Source of the DNA: Shewanella basaltis
Lineage (GTDB): Bacteria > Pseudomonadota > Gammaproteobacteria > Enterobacterales > Shewanellaceae
Length of the DNA: 64,000 nt
Assembly: GCF_023283885.1 (NCBI RefSeq)
Contig: NZ_JAKILA010000005.1
Location: 124,001 to 188,000 of the forward strand
Reading direction: 5' to 3'
Part shown: positions 1-11,919 of the stretch, piece by piece
Layout: each line of letters starts with the position of its first letter
How positions within the stretch are numbered: the stretch's first letter is position 1
Program-made: the position numbers and the translations under genes
Notes under the pieces: generated by a model
Told to the model about the DNA's origin: nothing
Seen by the model: only the letters and a program-made list of their open reading frames with translations
Database searches by the model: none

Positions 1-429
<429 letters not shown>

Positions 430-589
430 CTAATGATAAAAATTGACTGTGCCTAAGCCATTAAACAAGGTTAAAAATTAGCTAAATCTTATCTTAAGGT
501 GTCAACATTGCATTTGTGCGGCGCATATTCTACCACGCATTCGAGCGCTGGGCTATCTTGAACAACAGTCAATAAAGGAGCGTGCGGTG

Positions 590-1117
590 CTAATGTGTGT
601 GTAAATAATCGGCATTAATCAAGGATAATGGAAAATGGCTTGGGCAAGATTTGGCTTGGTTATGTTGGGTTACGTTTTCAGTTGTGTTTTCGTTCAATAA
701 ACCAGCCTGTTGAATATAATCATCAATACTGTTGAGTACCAAAGGACTGCGTAATTGACTACCTAACTCGCTAATTTGTGTTCGAGACAACCAATGAGTG
801 CGGGTAATGGCGCTGTCAAGAGGTGTGGCTTTAAGTGGTTGTTCAAGGTTAATACAAAAAGTGTAACGTACAAATGCGAGTGTATCACTGGCACTAAATT
901 GATAAATACCGACAATGGCTTGCGGTGTAATGGCAAGTCCTGTTTCTTCTAAAATTTCTCGTGAACAGGCATCAATCAGTGACTCGTTGGCTTCTAAATG
1001 TCCTGCAGGTTGATTAAATTTAACCAGGCCATCTATCATTTCTTCAACCAGTAAAAACTGCCCTTGGCTGTGGATCACACAAGCAACCGTGGTATTAGGT
1101 TTGTAACGTTGAGTCAT
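590..1117 (-). CDS. nudJ: Nudix hydrolase, phosphatase NudJ
   Basis: A 175-residue Nudix enzyme resembling E. coli NudJ, which hydrolyses nucleoside tri- and diphosphates and HMP-PP. The full Nudix box GX5EX7REXXEEXG runs from about residue 39 to 61 (GHLEANE...REILEETGL). NudJ signatures NQPAGHLEA and LRSPLV are also present. The ATG at 1117 is preferred over a GTG at 1126 because GGGAG lies 8 bases upstream of it. The C-terminal tail of about 30 residues after DDYIQQAG is polar and not conserved. It lies between rluE and mnmA on the same strand, a common arrangement in this group. Confidence 0.9.
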   Translation of the reverse strand: MTQRYKPNTTVACVIHSQGQFLLVEEMIDGLVKFNQPAGHLEANESLIDACSREILEETGLAITPQAIVGIYQFSASDTLAFVRYTFCINLEQPLKATPLDSAITRTHWLSRTQISELGSQLRSPLVLNSIDDYIQQAGLLNENTTENVTQHNQAKSCPSHFPLSLINADYLHTH

Positions 1118-1168
1118 CTGTTTCACTCCCTTTTTTAGTGCTTGGCCTGTGTTATTTATGGTTAATGA

Positions 1169-1837
1169 TTAACGTTGGCTGATTTGTTTGTATTGTCCAC
1201 TTTGTAAATCATCTAGACACCATTGACCTATTTTATAACGGATTAATCTTAAGGTTGGGTGGCCCACATGAGCAGTCATTCGTCTTACTTGACGATTTCG
1301 ACCTTCGCAAATTTGCACTTCAAGCCAGGTTGTTGGTATTGATTTTCGCTCACGCACCGGTGGTACTCTTGGCCAAATATTCGGGGGATCCATCTTTTTT
1401 ACTTTTGCAGGTAACGTCATGCCGTCTTTGAGAACCACGCCGTCCGATAATGATTTTATAGCCGATTCGCAGGGTTCTCCTTCTACTTGTACCCAGTAGG
1501 TTTTAAAGGTTTTTTTATTGGGCTGGGTTAACTGTGCCTGTAATTTGCCATCGTTTGTTAACAGCAATAAACCTTCGCTATCTCTATCTAAACGCCCTGC
1601 AGCATACACATCTGGAATTGCAATAAAGTCTTTAAGTGTTTGTCTGCCAGCCTCATCTGTAAATTGGCACAACACATCAAAAGGTTTATTAAATAGCACA
1701 ATAACCGGTTGCGTGGTTGCAGGTTTATTGTTTGTTTTACGTGGGAGACGGCGTTTGTTAGCAAAACGCCCCCCTATAGAATTTGGGTGTTTTTTGGTCT
1801 GTTTTTTAAGCGAGTTAACTTTACCGGCATTTGACAT
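1169..1837 (-). CDS. rluE: 23S rRNA pseudouridine(2457) synthase RluE
   Basis: A 222-residue RsuA-family pseudouridine synthase. RluE isomerises U2457 of 23S rRNA in E. coli. The catalytic Asp is D84 in the motif [17 protein letters not shown], and [20 protein letters not shown] forms the conserved C-terminal motif. The first 45 residues are basic and low in complexity, without an S4 domain, as in E. coli RluE. Close similarity through [14 protein letters not shown] and [13 protein letters not shown] supports RluE over RluB or RsuA. It starts with ATG and diverges from icd. Confidence 0.93.
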   Translation of the reverse strand: MSNAGKVNSLKKQTKKHPNSIGGRFANKRRLPRKTNNKPATTQPVIVLFNKPFDVLCQFTDEAGRQTLKDFIAIPDVYAAGRLDRDSEGLLLLTNDGKLQAQLTQPNKKTFKTYWVQVEGEPCESAIKSLSDGVVLKDGMTLPAKVKKMDPPNIWPRVPPVRERKSIPTTWLEVQICEGRNRQVRRMTAHVGHPTLRLIRYKIGQWCLDDLQSGQYKQISQR

Positions 1838-4443
<2,606 letters not shown>

Positions 4444-4458
4444 TTGATGTGTCAATAG

Positions 4459-4480
4459 GGCATTACTTTATTGTAATGCC
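4459..4480 (+). other. Short perfect hairpin after icd
   Basis: GGCATTAC and GTAATGCC form an 8-bp perfect stem with a 6-base loop just after the icd stop codon. No T-run follows, so it is not an intrinsic terminator by itself. It may stabilise the 3' end of the transcript. Confidence 0.4.
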
Positions 4481-4519
4481 ACTATAAATAACTCAGTTAA
4501 TGCATTATTTTTAGACAAT

Positions 4520-4552
4520 AAAAAAGACAGGGATTAAAATCCCTGTCTTTTT
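4520..4552. terminator. Bidirectional intrinsic terminator, icd/cspD
   Basis: A 14-bp perfect stem (arms 4521-4534 and 4539-4552, core GACAGGGAT / ATCCCTGTC) with a TAAA loop, flanked by A-runs on the left and T-runs on the right. It can end both icd and the convergent cspD. Confidence 0.9.
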
Positions 4553-4571
4553 GTTTTATAGTCTCTACCTA

Positions 4572-4778
4572 CTATTTTGTAGGTGAGATGGCTGAAGCAT
4601 GCATTCCTTTAGGACCTTCTTCAACTTCGAAGCAAACAGGTTGACCTGCTTTTAAGGTACGATAACCTTCCATTTCGATAGTTGAATAGTGCGCAAATAC
4701 ATCCTCGCCACCCTGATCTGGGCAAATAAACCCGAATCCTTTGGCGTTGTTGAACCACTTTACAGTTCCGTTTGCCAT
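4572..4778 (-). CDS. cspD: Cold shock-like protein CspD
   Basis: A 68-residue single cold-shock domain with RNP1 KGFGFI at residues 13-18 and RNP2 DVFAHY at 26-31. In E. coli, CspD is induced by starvation and inhibits replication by binding single-stranded DNA. The assignment to CspD rests on its position divergent from clpS-clpA, a conserved arrangement, and on the [15 protein letters not shown] stretch. A strong purine-rich ribosome site (GGAAGTGGAAGT) abuts the ATG. Confidence 0.88.
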   Translation of the reverse strand: MANGTVKWFNNAKGFGFICPDQGGEDVFAHYSTIEMEGYRTLKAGQPVCFEVEEGPKGMHASAISPTK

Positions 4779-4974
4779 ACTTCCACTTCCTTCTGTTGTC
4801 TACTTACCAGTAAGATAGTAAAACTTATTATCCAGCGGTCTAGTATTCGCCGCCTAACAAACAGAATGAAATTTGTACGAAAAGATGTCAAGTGGAATTT
4901 AACAAAAAGACAACATTTAATTAATTTAATAATATCAAGTGGTCGGGATTCAAACGAGAGGCTAGTATTAAACA

Positions 4975-5283
4975 ATGGCAAAATTAGGCAGTGTAGAACA
5001 TACCGAAGAAAAGGTTGAATCTGAGCTACAACCACCCCATATGTATAAAGTGGTGTTAAACAATGATGATTACACCCCAATGGATTTCGTGGTTGAAGTG
5101 TTGCAACGCTTCTTTGATAAAAACGAGCAGCAAGCTGTTGATATCATGTTAGCGATACATCACCAGGGCAAAGGATTGTGTGGTGTTTTCCCATTTGGGA
5201 TCGCCGAAACAAAAGTTTTTCAAGTAAATCAGTTTGCAAGAGAAAACCAACATCCGTTACTGTGTACATTAGAGAAAGCATAA
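4975..5283 (+). CDS. clpS: ATP-dependent Clp protease adaptor ClpS
   Basis: A 102-residue N-recognin that delivers proteins with N-terminal Leu, Phe, Tyr or Trp to ClpAP. The N-degron pocket residues of the family are visible: Asn30-Asp31 and Met36 in [10 protein letters not shown], and His62 in AIHHQGKG. The C terminus [13 protein letters not shown] is nearly invariant. The flexible N-terminal arm (residues 1-22) that enters ClpA is present. clpA follows 43 bp downstream, so the two are probably co-transcribed. The ribosome site of clpS is weak. Confidence 0.96.
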   Translation: MAKLGSVEHTEEKVESELQPPHMYKVVLNNDDYTPMDFVVEVLQRFFDKNEQQAVDIMLAIHHQGKGLCGVFPFGIAETKVFQVNQFARENQHPLLCTLEKA

Positions 5284-5326
5284 AAATCGTTTTCTTACAG
5301 TCTGTGGTTAATTTTAGGGGGTGCTT

Positions 5327-7585
5327 ATGCTGAACAAAGATCTGGAAGTCACCTTGAACCTAGCGTTTCAGCAAGCTAGAGATTCACGTCATGAATACAT
5401 GACGGTAGAACATTTATTATTAGCGCTTATTGATAATCCAGCTGCTTACGAGGCGCTTATTGCCTGTGGTGCGGATGTCAATCGCCTTCGTGAAGAGGTG
5501 GCTAATTTCATTCAACAAACCACACCCATTATTGCAGAGTCATCTGAAGAGCGTGAAACTCAGCCCACACTTGGATTTCAGCGGGTGCTTCAACGTGCTG
5601 TGTTTCATGTGCAATCCTCTGGTCGCAATGAAGTGACTGGCGCGAATGTGTTAGTGGCCATTTTTAGTGAGCAAGAATCGCAAGCGGTATACCTGTTACG
5701 TCGTAGCGATATTACTCGTCTTGATGTGGTGAATTTTATTTCCCATGGCATGAGCAAAGACGAAGAGTCACGTGAGTCCTCAGATCAAGAGCGCATTGAA
5801 GATCAATCTGAAAGTAGCGAAGAGCGCAGCATGCTATCGCAGTTTGCTGCTAACCTCAATCAACTCGCCAAAGACGGAACTATCGATCCATTAATTGGCC
5901 GTGATGCTGAAATAGAGCGTGCAATTCAAACCTTGTGTCGTCGTCGTAAAAACAATCCGTTGTTGGTAGGTGAAGCGGGAGTGGGTAAAACGGCAATAGC
6001 CGAAGGGTTAGCGTATCGAATTGTGACGGAACAAGTACCAGATGTGATGGCTGATGCCACAGTGTACTCGTTAGATTTAGGGTCGTTACTCGCAGGGACT
6101 AAATACCGAGGTGATTTTGAAAAGCGCTTTAAAAGCTTATTAAAAGAACTCTCAGCCGATGAGCATGCGATTTTATTTATCGATGAAATTCATACGATTA
6201 TTGGTGCAGGAGCGGCGTCTGGCGGGGTCATGGATGCATCTAATTTATTAAAACCCTTGTTATCAAGTGGCAAGTTACGCTGCATGGGCTCAACCACCTT
6301 CCAAGAGTATCAAAGCATTTTTGAGAAAGACCGTGCTTTAGCGCGTCGATTCCAAAAAATTGATATTAATGAGCCGTCTGTCGCTGAAACCACTAAGATT
6401 TTGATGGGGTTAAAGTCAAAATACGAAGAGTATCATGGTGTGCGCTATACTCAGGCAGCCATCAGCAGCGCTGCCAGCTTGTCTGCTAAGCATATCAATG
6501 ACCGTCATTTACCTGACAAAGCCATTGACGTGATCGACGAGGCGGGTGCTCGTATGGTGATGATGCCGCAAAGTAAACGTAAAAAAACCATCGGCCAGGC
6601 TGAAATCGAAGCGATTATTGCAAAACTCGCGCGTATACCTGAGAAGTCGGTATCGTCGACTGACAAGGACATGTTACGTAACCTTGAACGCAACCTTAAG
6701 ATGGTGGTCTTTGGGCAAGACAAAGCCATTGAGAGCCTTAGCGCTGCTATTCGCTTGTCTCGAAGTGGTCTAGGCTCAGATAAAAAGCCGGTGGGTAGCT
6801 TTATGTTTGCTGGTCCTACGGGGGTTGGTAAAACAGAAGTCACCAGTCAGCTTGCATCATGTTTAAATTTAAAGCTCATTCGTTTTGATATGTCTGAGTA
6901 CATGGAGCGTCATACTGTGTCGCGTTTAATCGGCGCACCTCCAGGGTATGTTGGTTATGATCAAGGTGGATTGCTAACCGATGCCGTCATTAAGAACCCA
7001 CATTGTGTGGTGCTACTTGATGAAATTGAAAAAGCCCATCCTGATGTGTTCAACTTACTTTTACAGGTCATGGATCATGGCACATTGACTGATAATAATG
7101 GCCGTAAAGCTGATTTTAGAAATGTCACCTTGGTGATGACGACCAATGCGGGTGTACAAGAGACTATTCGTAAGTCTATTGGTTTCCAGCAACAAGATCA
7201 TACTCAAGATGCGTTAGCGGAAATCAATAAAGTGTTTTCGCCAGAGTTCCGCAATCGCTTAGATTCAATTGTGTGGTTTAACCATTTAGATATGACGGTT
7301 ATTGCCAAAGTGGTTGATAAGTTCTTAGTCGAACTTCAAGCGCAGCTAGATGATAAGCGGGTCACTTTAGATGTGAGCGATGAAGCACGTACTTTGTTGG
7401 CTGAAAAAGGCTATGACAAGTCAATGGGTGCTCGTCCTATGTCGCGGGTGGTGACTGAGTTAATTAAGCGTCCTCTTGCAGATGAAATCTTATTTGGTGT
7501 GCTTGAACGCGGTGGTATTGCACATATTGATGTTAAAGATGGTGAGATTAATATTGATTGTGAGGCAACCGAGAAGGTGTCTTAA
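5327..7585 (+). CDS. clpA: ATP-dependent Clp protease ATP-binding subunit ClpA
   Basis: A 752-residue class I Hsp100 unfoldase that partners ClpP. Two Clp-N repeats (residues 1-140) are followed by AAA1 with Walker A GEAGVGKTA near 214 and AAA2 with Walker A GPTGVGKTE near 495. The ClpP-docking loop reads IGF (KSIGFQQQD) where E. coli has IGL. The ATG at 5327 is preferred to the in-frame GTG at 5321 because AGGGGG lies 5 bases upstream, and the start MLNKDLEV matches E. coli MLNQELEL. There is a strong terminator after the stop. Confidence 0.96.
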   Translation: MLNKDLEVTLNLAFQQARDSRHEYMTVEHLLLALIDNPAAYEALIACGADVNRLREEVANFIQQTTPIIAESSEERETQPTLGFQRVLQRAVFHVQSSGRNEVTGANVLVAIFSEQESQAVYLLRRSDITRLDVVNFISHGMSKDEESRESSDQERIEDQSESSEERSMLSQFAANLNQLAKDGTIDPLIGRDAEIERAIQTLCRRRKNNPLLVGEAGVGKTAIAEGLAYRIVTEQVPDVMADATVYSLDLGSLLAGTKYRGDFEKRFKSLLKELSADEHAILFIDEIHTIIGAGAASGGVMDASNLLKPLLSSGKLRCMGSTTFQEYQSIFEKDRALARRFQKIDINEPSVAETTKILMGLKSKYEEYHGVRYTQAAISSAASLSAKHINDRHLPDKAIDVIDEAGARMVMMPQSKRKKTIGQAEIEAIIAKLARIPEKSVSSTDKDMLRNLERNLKMVVFGQDKAIESLSAAIRLSRSGLGSDKKPVGSFMFAGPTGVGKTEVTSQLASCLNLKLIRFDMSEYMERHTVSRLIGAPPGYVGYDQGGLLTDAVIKNPHCVVLLDEIEKAHPDVFNLLLQVMDHGTLTDNNGRKADFRNVTLVMTTNAGVQETIRKSIGFQQQDHTQDALAEINKVFSPEFRNRLDSIVWFNHLDMTVIAKVVDKFLVELQAQLDDKRVTLDVSDEARTLLAEKGYDKSMGARPMSRVVTELIKRPLADEILFGVLERGGIAHIDVKDGEINIDCEATEKVS

Positions 7586-7614
7586 TAAGCGTTTTTACGC
7601 TGGAAATTGACAAT

Positions 7615-7643
7615 AAAAAGATGACCTAATGGTCATCTTTTTT
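7615..7643 (+). terminator. Intrinsic terminator of clpS-clpA
   Basis: A 12-bp perfect stem (AAAAAGATGACC / GGTCATCTTTTT) with a TAAT loop, followed by more T residues. Confidence 0.92.
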
Positions 7644-7764
7644 TATCCGCAGTATTCGTATATCCATCACATTAACTGTGTCATCCGTTCAGGTGTTTTA
7701 TGGTGCTTTATACTGCAATATTTGTTTACTGCCTGATCAGATAATGAATAGTAAACTCAACAAC

Positions 7765-7788
7765 AAAAAAACCGACTTACAGTCGGCT
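7765..7788 (-). terminator. Intrinsic terminator of infA
   Basis: On the minus strand CCGACT-GTA-AGTCGG is followed by seven T residues, just beyond the infA stop codon. Confidence 0.88.
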
Positions 7789-7810
7789 TTTGCAATGTTG
7801 AGGCTAGCGA

Positions 7811-8044
<234 letters not shown>

Positions 8045-8107
8045 TTAGCCTTCAAATATGAAAAATCGGGCGTATCATGCCCCAAAATCGCTTAACTGTA
8101 AAGGGTG

Positions 8108-8827
8108 TTAGCAAGAAAGAGGGTCAAGTTTTTCGCTAATTTGCCAACCTTGTGGGGTTAAAATTTGATAAGGTCGATACTGCCGCTTGTAACGCATTTT
8201 TCGATTTTGATCAATTTGATAGCCTAAATACAAAAATTTTTTGCCCATGGATTTTGCTAATTGACATTGGATTAAGATCATTAAAGAACCTAGCGATCTA
8301 TCGGCATAGTCTGGGTCAAAGTAACTGTATATGGCTGAGAAGCTATGGGGCAAATTATCGGTAACAGCAACCCCTATCAATTTGTCTTTATCGAACACTT
8401 CGATAAACATGGGCGGTAACCAGTCTGAAAGCAAAAAATCATCATATTGGCTTTGAGAAGCAGGGTACATGGGGCCATCTTGATGGCGTTCGTTAATATA
8501 ACGTTGGTAAAGTTGATAATGCTCAGGACGCGTTTGGTGGGTTACTTTCCAGTGGAGATCTTGATTACTTTTTAGGGTTCTTTTTTGTCGCTTAGAGAGT
8601 ACGAAATCGTGCACATTTAAGCGTATTGATTGGCAGGCATCACAACTTGGGCAACGTGGTTTATAAATTGAATTACCGTTGCGGCGAAAGCCCATCCCAA
8701 GGAGTTGCTCAAATAAATTGGCATCAATTTGTTGTTCTTGAATAACTAATAGCTGCTCTGTATTTCCTTCAATGTAATTACAATCAAAAGGATGGCTAAT
8801 GCCGACGCTGACAGACTTAGAGTTCAA
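8108..8827 (-). CDS. bpt: Aspartate/glutamate leucyltransferase (Bpt)
   Basis: A 239-residue arginyltransferase-like enzyme of the ATE family. Bacterial Bpt transfers Leu from Leu-tRNA to N-terminal Asp or Glu, creating an N-degron for ClpS. The Cys-rich motif [13 protein letters not shown], the motif [11 protein letters not shown] and the GNAT-like core [21 protein letters not shown] are typical. No ATG gives the N terminus. I choose the TTG at 8827, whose codon overlaps the last codons of aat and which has AGAGG six bases upstream. The open frame runs further upstream (to 8905) but that part lies inside aat. The overlap suggests translational coupling. Confidence 0.9.
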   Translation of the reverse strand: MNSKSVSVGISHPFDCNYIEGNTEQLLVIQEQQIDANLFEQLLGMGFRRNGNSIYKPRCPSCDACQSIRLNVHDFVLSKRQKRTLKSNQDLHWKVTHQTRPEHYQLYQRYINERHQDGPMYPASQSQYDDFLLSDWLPPMFIEVFDKDKLIGVAVTDNLPHSFSAIYSYFDPDYADRSLGSLMILIQCQLAKSMGKKFLYLGYQIDQNRKMRYKRQYRPYQILTPQGWQISEKLDPLSC

Positions 8828-9524
8828 TGAACACCTCTTGTGGCGACCATATTGCCGCCGAAATGTGTTGGTCCCGGTATTGGCGCAATAAGTGTAAAAA
8901 CTCACTTCTGGCTAAGGCTTTTGCACCTAAACTTACTAAATGAGGGTTCATAACTTGTGCGTCAATTAAATGAAAACCATGCTTAACTGTGTGTTGATTA
9001 AGTATAGCAAAGGCTGCTTTTGATGCATTAGTTTGCCGGTGGAACATTGATTCACCGCAAAAAACACCGCCAACAGGTATGCCATATAAACCACCAATCA
9101 AATGATCGCCGTCCCATACTTCAATCGAATGTGCTTTCCCCTGAAGATGCAATTCGTAATACGCCATCTGTATCTCTGCAGAAATCCAGGTGCCATCCTG
9201 ATTGCTACGCGGAGCAGCACAGCCGGCCAAAACATCTAAAAAGGCATGATTGATGGTATAGCGCCAAGACACTTTTTTGAGGAACTTTATCAAGCTTCTA
9301 CTGCCAAATGGATGAGTGGGTACAAATACTGCACGAGGGTCGGGAGACCACCATAAAATAGGATCTTGGGCATTAAACCACGGGAAAATACCTTGATAAT
9401 AAGCTTGCTGTAAGCGTTGTGGTTGCAAGTCACCACCTATGGCCAACAAGCCGTTAGGATCGTTCAGAGCATGTTCTGGTGGTGGAAAGCCGATAGCTTG
9501 ATTTAAATAAGACAGTGAGTTCAC
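8817..9524 (-). CDS. aat: Leucyl/phenylalanyl-tRNA--protein transferase
   Basis: A 235-residue enzyme that adds Leu or Phe from aminoacyl-tRNA to N-terminal Lys or Arg. Family signatures are [45 protein letters not shown]-like [18 protein letters not shown] and GESMFH. It starts with GTG, with no good ribosome site seen. Its 3' end overlaps the start of bpt by 11 bp, so both transferases of the N-degron pathway form one unit. Confidence 0.95.
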   Translation of the reverse strand: MNSLSYLNQAIGFPPPEHALNDPNGLLAIGGDLQPQRLQQAYYQGIFPWFNAQDPILWWSPDPRAVFVPTHPFGSRSLIKFLKKVSWRYTINHAFLDVLAGCAAPRSNQDGTWISAEIQMAYYELHLQGKAHSIEVWDGDHLIGGLYGIPVGGVFCGESMFHRQTNASKAAFAILNQHTVKHGFHLIDAQVMNPHLVSLGAKALARSEFLHLLRQYRDQHISAAIWSPQEVFIEL

Positions 9525-9576
9525 AATTGAGTATATTAATTGGCATACCTTATCGTTAACTTAGCGGAAAATAGCG

Positions 9577-10065
9577 ATGTTTAAAATCATAACTGTGACT
9601 GGGCAGAGTTTTTTTGCAATTTTGCTGACATTTTGCTTGTTTTATAACCAAGCACAGGCGGCTTATGAGCGAAATCAGGCTGTGCCCGTTGAAAAGGTGT
9701 TATACGGCACGGTTGATAGTGTTCGGCATGTGAGCGAAAAACAGCTAGTTGAAGACAGCCATAGCGGTTGGAAAACCTTTGGCGGGGCATTAATTGGCGG
9801 CGTGATCGGTCACCAATTTGGTGGCGGCTCTGGACAAGATGTTGCTACTGTCCTTGGGGCTCTGATTGGTGGAGGTTTAGGCAGTCAACATGGCCGTTCA
9901 GCTTATTACCTAGAGAACAAACTGGTTGAGCTGATGATAAATCAAGAAGATGGCAGCCAGGTGATGGTGATCCAAGATGTGGACCCTGGTATGAGCTTTA
10001 ATGCAGGGGACGAGGTCAGGGTGGTTTATTTAAAAGGCTATGTCAGAGTCGATTTAGCCATGTAA
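9577..10065 (+). CDS. Glycine-zipper 2TM-domain envelope protein
   Basis: A 162-residue exported protein with an N-terminal signal segment (residues 1-28, cleavage likely after QAQA). There is no lipobox Cys. Two glycine-rich zipper helices lie near residues 70-108 (GGALIGGVIGHQFGGGSG and GALIGGGLGSQHG), as in the SlyB/17-kDa antigen group. The C-terminal third is a beta-rich region (MVIQDVDPGMSFNAGDEVRVVYLKG) like the same family. Function is unknown; these proteins are thought to sit in the outer membrane. It diverges from aat. Confidence 0.75.
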   Translation: MFKIITVTGQSFFAILLTFCLFYNQAQAAYERNQAVPVEKVLYGTVDSVRHVSEKQLVEDSHSGWKTFGGALIGGVIGHQFGGGSGQDVATVLGALIGGGLGSQHGRSAYYLENKLVELMINQEDGSQVMVIQDVDPGMSFNAGDEVRVVYLKGYVRVDLAM

Positions 10066-10109
10066 GGCGCTAACATTATTTACTCGCTAAACGGTTAACT
10101 GCTTACCTC

Positions 10110-10142
10110 AACACAAAAGGAGCCATTGGCTCCTTTTGTGTT
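10110..10142 (+). terminator. Strong intrinsic terminator
   Basis: A 15-bp perfect inverted repeat (AACACAAAAGGAGCC / GGCTCCTTTTGTGTT) with a 3-base loop after the glycine-zipper gene. The T content is partly within the stem, and it may act in both directions. Confidence 0.85.
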
Positions 10143-10178
10143 GATTCTTCCTGATAGGCGAGGTTTTCGCCCTATATA

Positions 10179-10441
10179 ATACCATTGCGCATTAATAAGC
10201 GACCACTGTGAATGCGTCCAGCGGTTTTTGATTAAGGCGTCGCTATGTAGTAATGGTTGTTTCCTTTCAAATAGCGAGAACGTAAAGCAAAAGCGGCTGG
10301 GGCATTCCTTTTTGGCGAGTTTTAAAAGGGCTTACACTGCGTTGTATGACTTCGAAAGAGAATCTATTCATTCAGTCATTCGCCTTGTTTAAGCCCTTTT
10401 AAATTCTCGCTGAGAGATCACTTACTAACGCGCAATGGTAT
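10179..10441. repeat. Palindromic repeat element A (MITE-like)
   Basis: 263 bp bounded by 24-bp inverted ends (10179-10202 and 10418-10441; 21 of 24 match; start ATACCATTGCGC). A second, inner inverted repeat has a 14-bp perfect core TTTAAAAGGGCTTA with arms at about 10315-10337 and 10387-10410. Bases 10179-10280 are strongly similar, in reverse orientation, to 30495-30592 (element C). The ends also resemble those of element B. No ORF is present, so it would be non-autonomous if mobile. Confidence 0.75.
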
Positions 10442-10443
10442 AA

Positions 10444-10776
10444 CTAGAATCCTCGTGGTAATGTTTGATTACCTGCAGTGTTTTCGAGCTTTAAACGCCA
10501 CAACTGCTTTGGTGTGAGTCCACCTGCGTTGTTAACGTTTTTAGCTGGCTGTTGTTTTACAACAGCTTTAGTTTTTGCCACGGTTTGTACAGTGGCCGCT
10601 TTTGATGTTGTGCAATGTTCTGCATGCATGCGCTCAAGCTCGCTAAAGCGAACAGATTTACCACCATCAATTTTATACCAGCTACCTGCTTGCTCAATCG
10701 AAACCGCTTTGCCTGATTGTGTTTCAAGTGCTAATTGCAGTTGGCTAATGACCTCTTCTTTAGTCAATGTTGTCAT
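10444..10776 (-). CDS. Small hypothetical protein
   Basis: A 110-residue soluble protein that I do not recognise by name. The N-terminal half (MTTLTKEEVISQLQLALE...GSWYKIDGGKSVRFSELER) looks like a small folded domain. A low-complexity Ala/Thr/Lys linker follows, then a conserved-looking tail GLTPKQLWRLKLENTAGN. The ATG at 10776 is preferred over one at 10800 because the upstream residues are not domain-like. There is no signal peptide or membrane segment. Its stop codon abuts repeat element A. Confidence 0.6.
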   Translation of the reverse strand: MTTLTKEEVISQLQLALETQSGKAVSIEQAGSWYKIDGGKSVRFSELERMHAEHCTTSKAATVQTVAKTKAVVKQQPAKNVNNAGGLTPKQLWRLKLENTAGNQTLPRGF

Positions 10777-11093
10777 AGTTAAAAACCTATTTGTTATCAT
10801 GTTAAATGAAGGTTGCGACTAATTTTAAAGTGTTAACGCGGCAAAAGTCCAATTCGCCACCCACATTGCCTGTTTAATGCTCAAAAAGTGGTATTTTTCA
10901 GCATTTATCACTGTAATAATTGAAATAGTGCACGATGAGTTACACTAAAGCATATTGGGCATTACACTATGATTATGGATTTTTTCGTGTGATTGAAAGC
11001 TCCTTTTTTGGCAAACATGGCTTTTTATAGGTGCGATAACTTAGCTGTTTTTAAACAAGGCAGTTTTAATCAATTTTTATTTTTAGGAAAATT
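10777..11093. other. Divergent intergenic region, nothing specific seen
   Basis: 317 bp between a minus-strand hypothetical gene and ybgI. It is AT-rich and must contain both promoters, but I see no clear operator, repeat or RNA structure. Confidence 0.4.
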
Positions 11094-11876
11094 ATGTCTA
11101 CACATCAACAAGGTCAGTCATCCATTACACGTCAGCAACTAGGTGCTTATTTAGATGAATTTTTAAATGTATCAGCTTTTAAAGATTACGCTCCTAATGG
11201 GTTACAAGTGCAAGGTAAGTCAACTATTCGAACCATAGTAACAGGTGTTACAGCTTGTCAGGCGTTAATAGAACAAGCCATTGCTGTTAATGCTGATGCC
11301 ATTTTGGTACATCATGGTTTTTTTTGGAAAAATGAACCAGAAGTGATCACCGGCATGAAGTATCGCCGAATTAAAGCCTTAATGGACCACGACATCAGCT
11401 TATTTGGTTATCACTTACCCTTAGATGCTCACCATGGGGTTGGTAACAATGCTCAATTAGCTTATCAGCTGGGCATTTTGAGCCCGCGAGTGTATCAAGC
11501 TGTAGCGCAAGACTTATTGTGGCATGGTCACCTTGAGCATCCTGCAACGGCAACTGAGTTTAGCCAATTACTTAGTAAGGTGCTTAAGCGTGAGCCGTTG
11601 CATATTGGTGATAACAGTAAACCTATTTCAACCGTGGCGTGGTGCACCGGTGGCGCGCAAGATTATATTGATCAAGCGGCGCAAATGGGCGTTGATGCCT
11701 TTATTAGCGGTGAAGTGTCCGAGCGCACTTACCATGCCGCCATGGAGCAAGGGATCCATTACTTTGCTGCAGGTCATCACGCCACTGAGCAATTTGGGAT
11801 TAAGGCGCTTGGGCAACATCTTGCCAGTAAATTTGATTTAACTCATCACTTTATCGATATCATTAATCCGGTGTAA
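11094..11876 (+). CDS. Nif3-like dinuclear metal-centre protein (YbgI family)
   Basis: A 260-residue member of the Nif3/YbgI family, sometimes called GTP cyclohydrolase 1 type 2 homologues; the cellular role is uncertain. Metal ligands of the family are visible in ILVHHGFFWK, in HLPLDAHHG (His, Asp) and near the C terminus in AAGHHATEQFG (His, Glu). APNGLQVQG near residue 38 is typical. The ATG follows TAGGAAAATT. The next gene, a Kef-type antiporter, starts 43 bp downstream, so the two may form an operon. Confidence 0.9.
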   Translation: MSTHQQGQSSITRQQLGAYLDEFLNVSAFKDYAPNGLQVQGKSTIRTIVTGVTACQALIEQAIAVNADAILVHHGFFWKNEPEVITGMKYRRIKALMDHDISLFGYHLPLDAHHGVGNNAQLAYQLGILSPRVYQAVAQDLLWHGHLEHPATATEFSQLLSKVLKREPLHIGDNSKPISTVAWCTGGAQDYIDQAAQMGVDAFISGEVSERTYHAAMEQGIHYFAAGHHATEQFGIKALGQHLASKFDLTHHFIDIINPV

Positions 11877-11919
11877 TTGAGGTTTATTGCTTAATCTCGT
11901 CAGTTTATAAGGAAGCTTA

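Larger units (their letters stand above)
10066..10443. other. Gene-free stretch holding a terminator and repeat element A
   Basis: 378 bp without an ORF of note. It holds the terminator at 10110-10142 and the palindromic element A at 10179-10441, which ends two bases before the stop codon of the next minus-strand gene. Confidence 0.75.

Noticed and set aside
4921..4975. tRNA-like stretch GGGATTCAAACG upstream of clpS
   Set aside because: It only resembles part of a T-arm; no acceptor or anticodon arms can be found around it.
7644..7764. A tRNA-Ser gene between clpA and infA, as in E. coli
   Set aside because: No cloverleaf or TPsiC-like sequence is visible in this gap.
10548..10568. A LexA-like CTGT...ACAG palindrome
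   Set aside because: The spacing is 9 instead of 8 and it lies inside a coding region.
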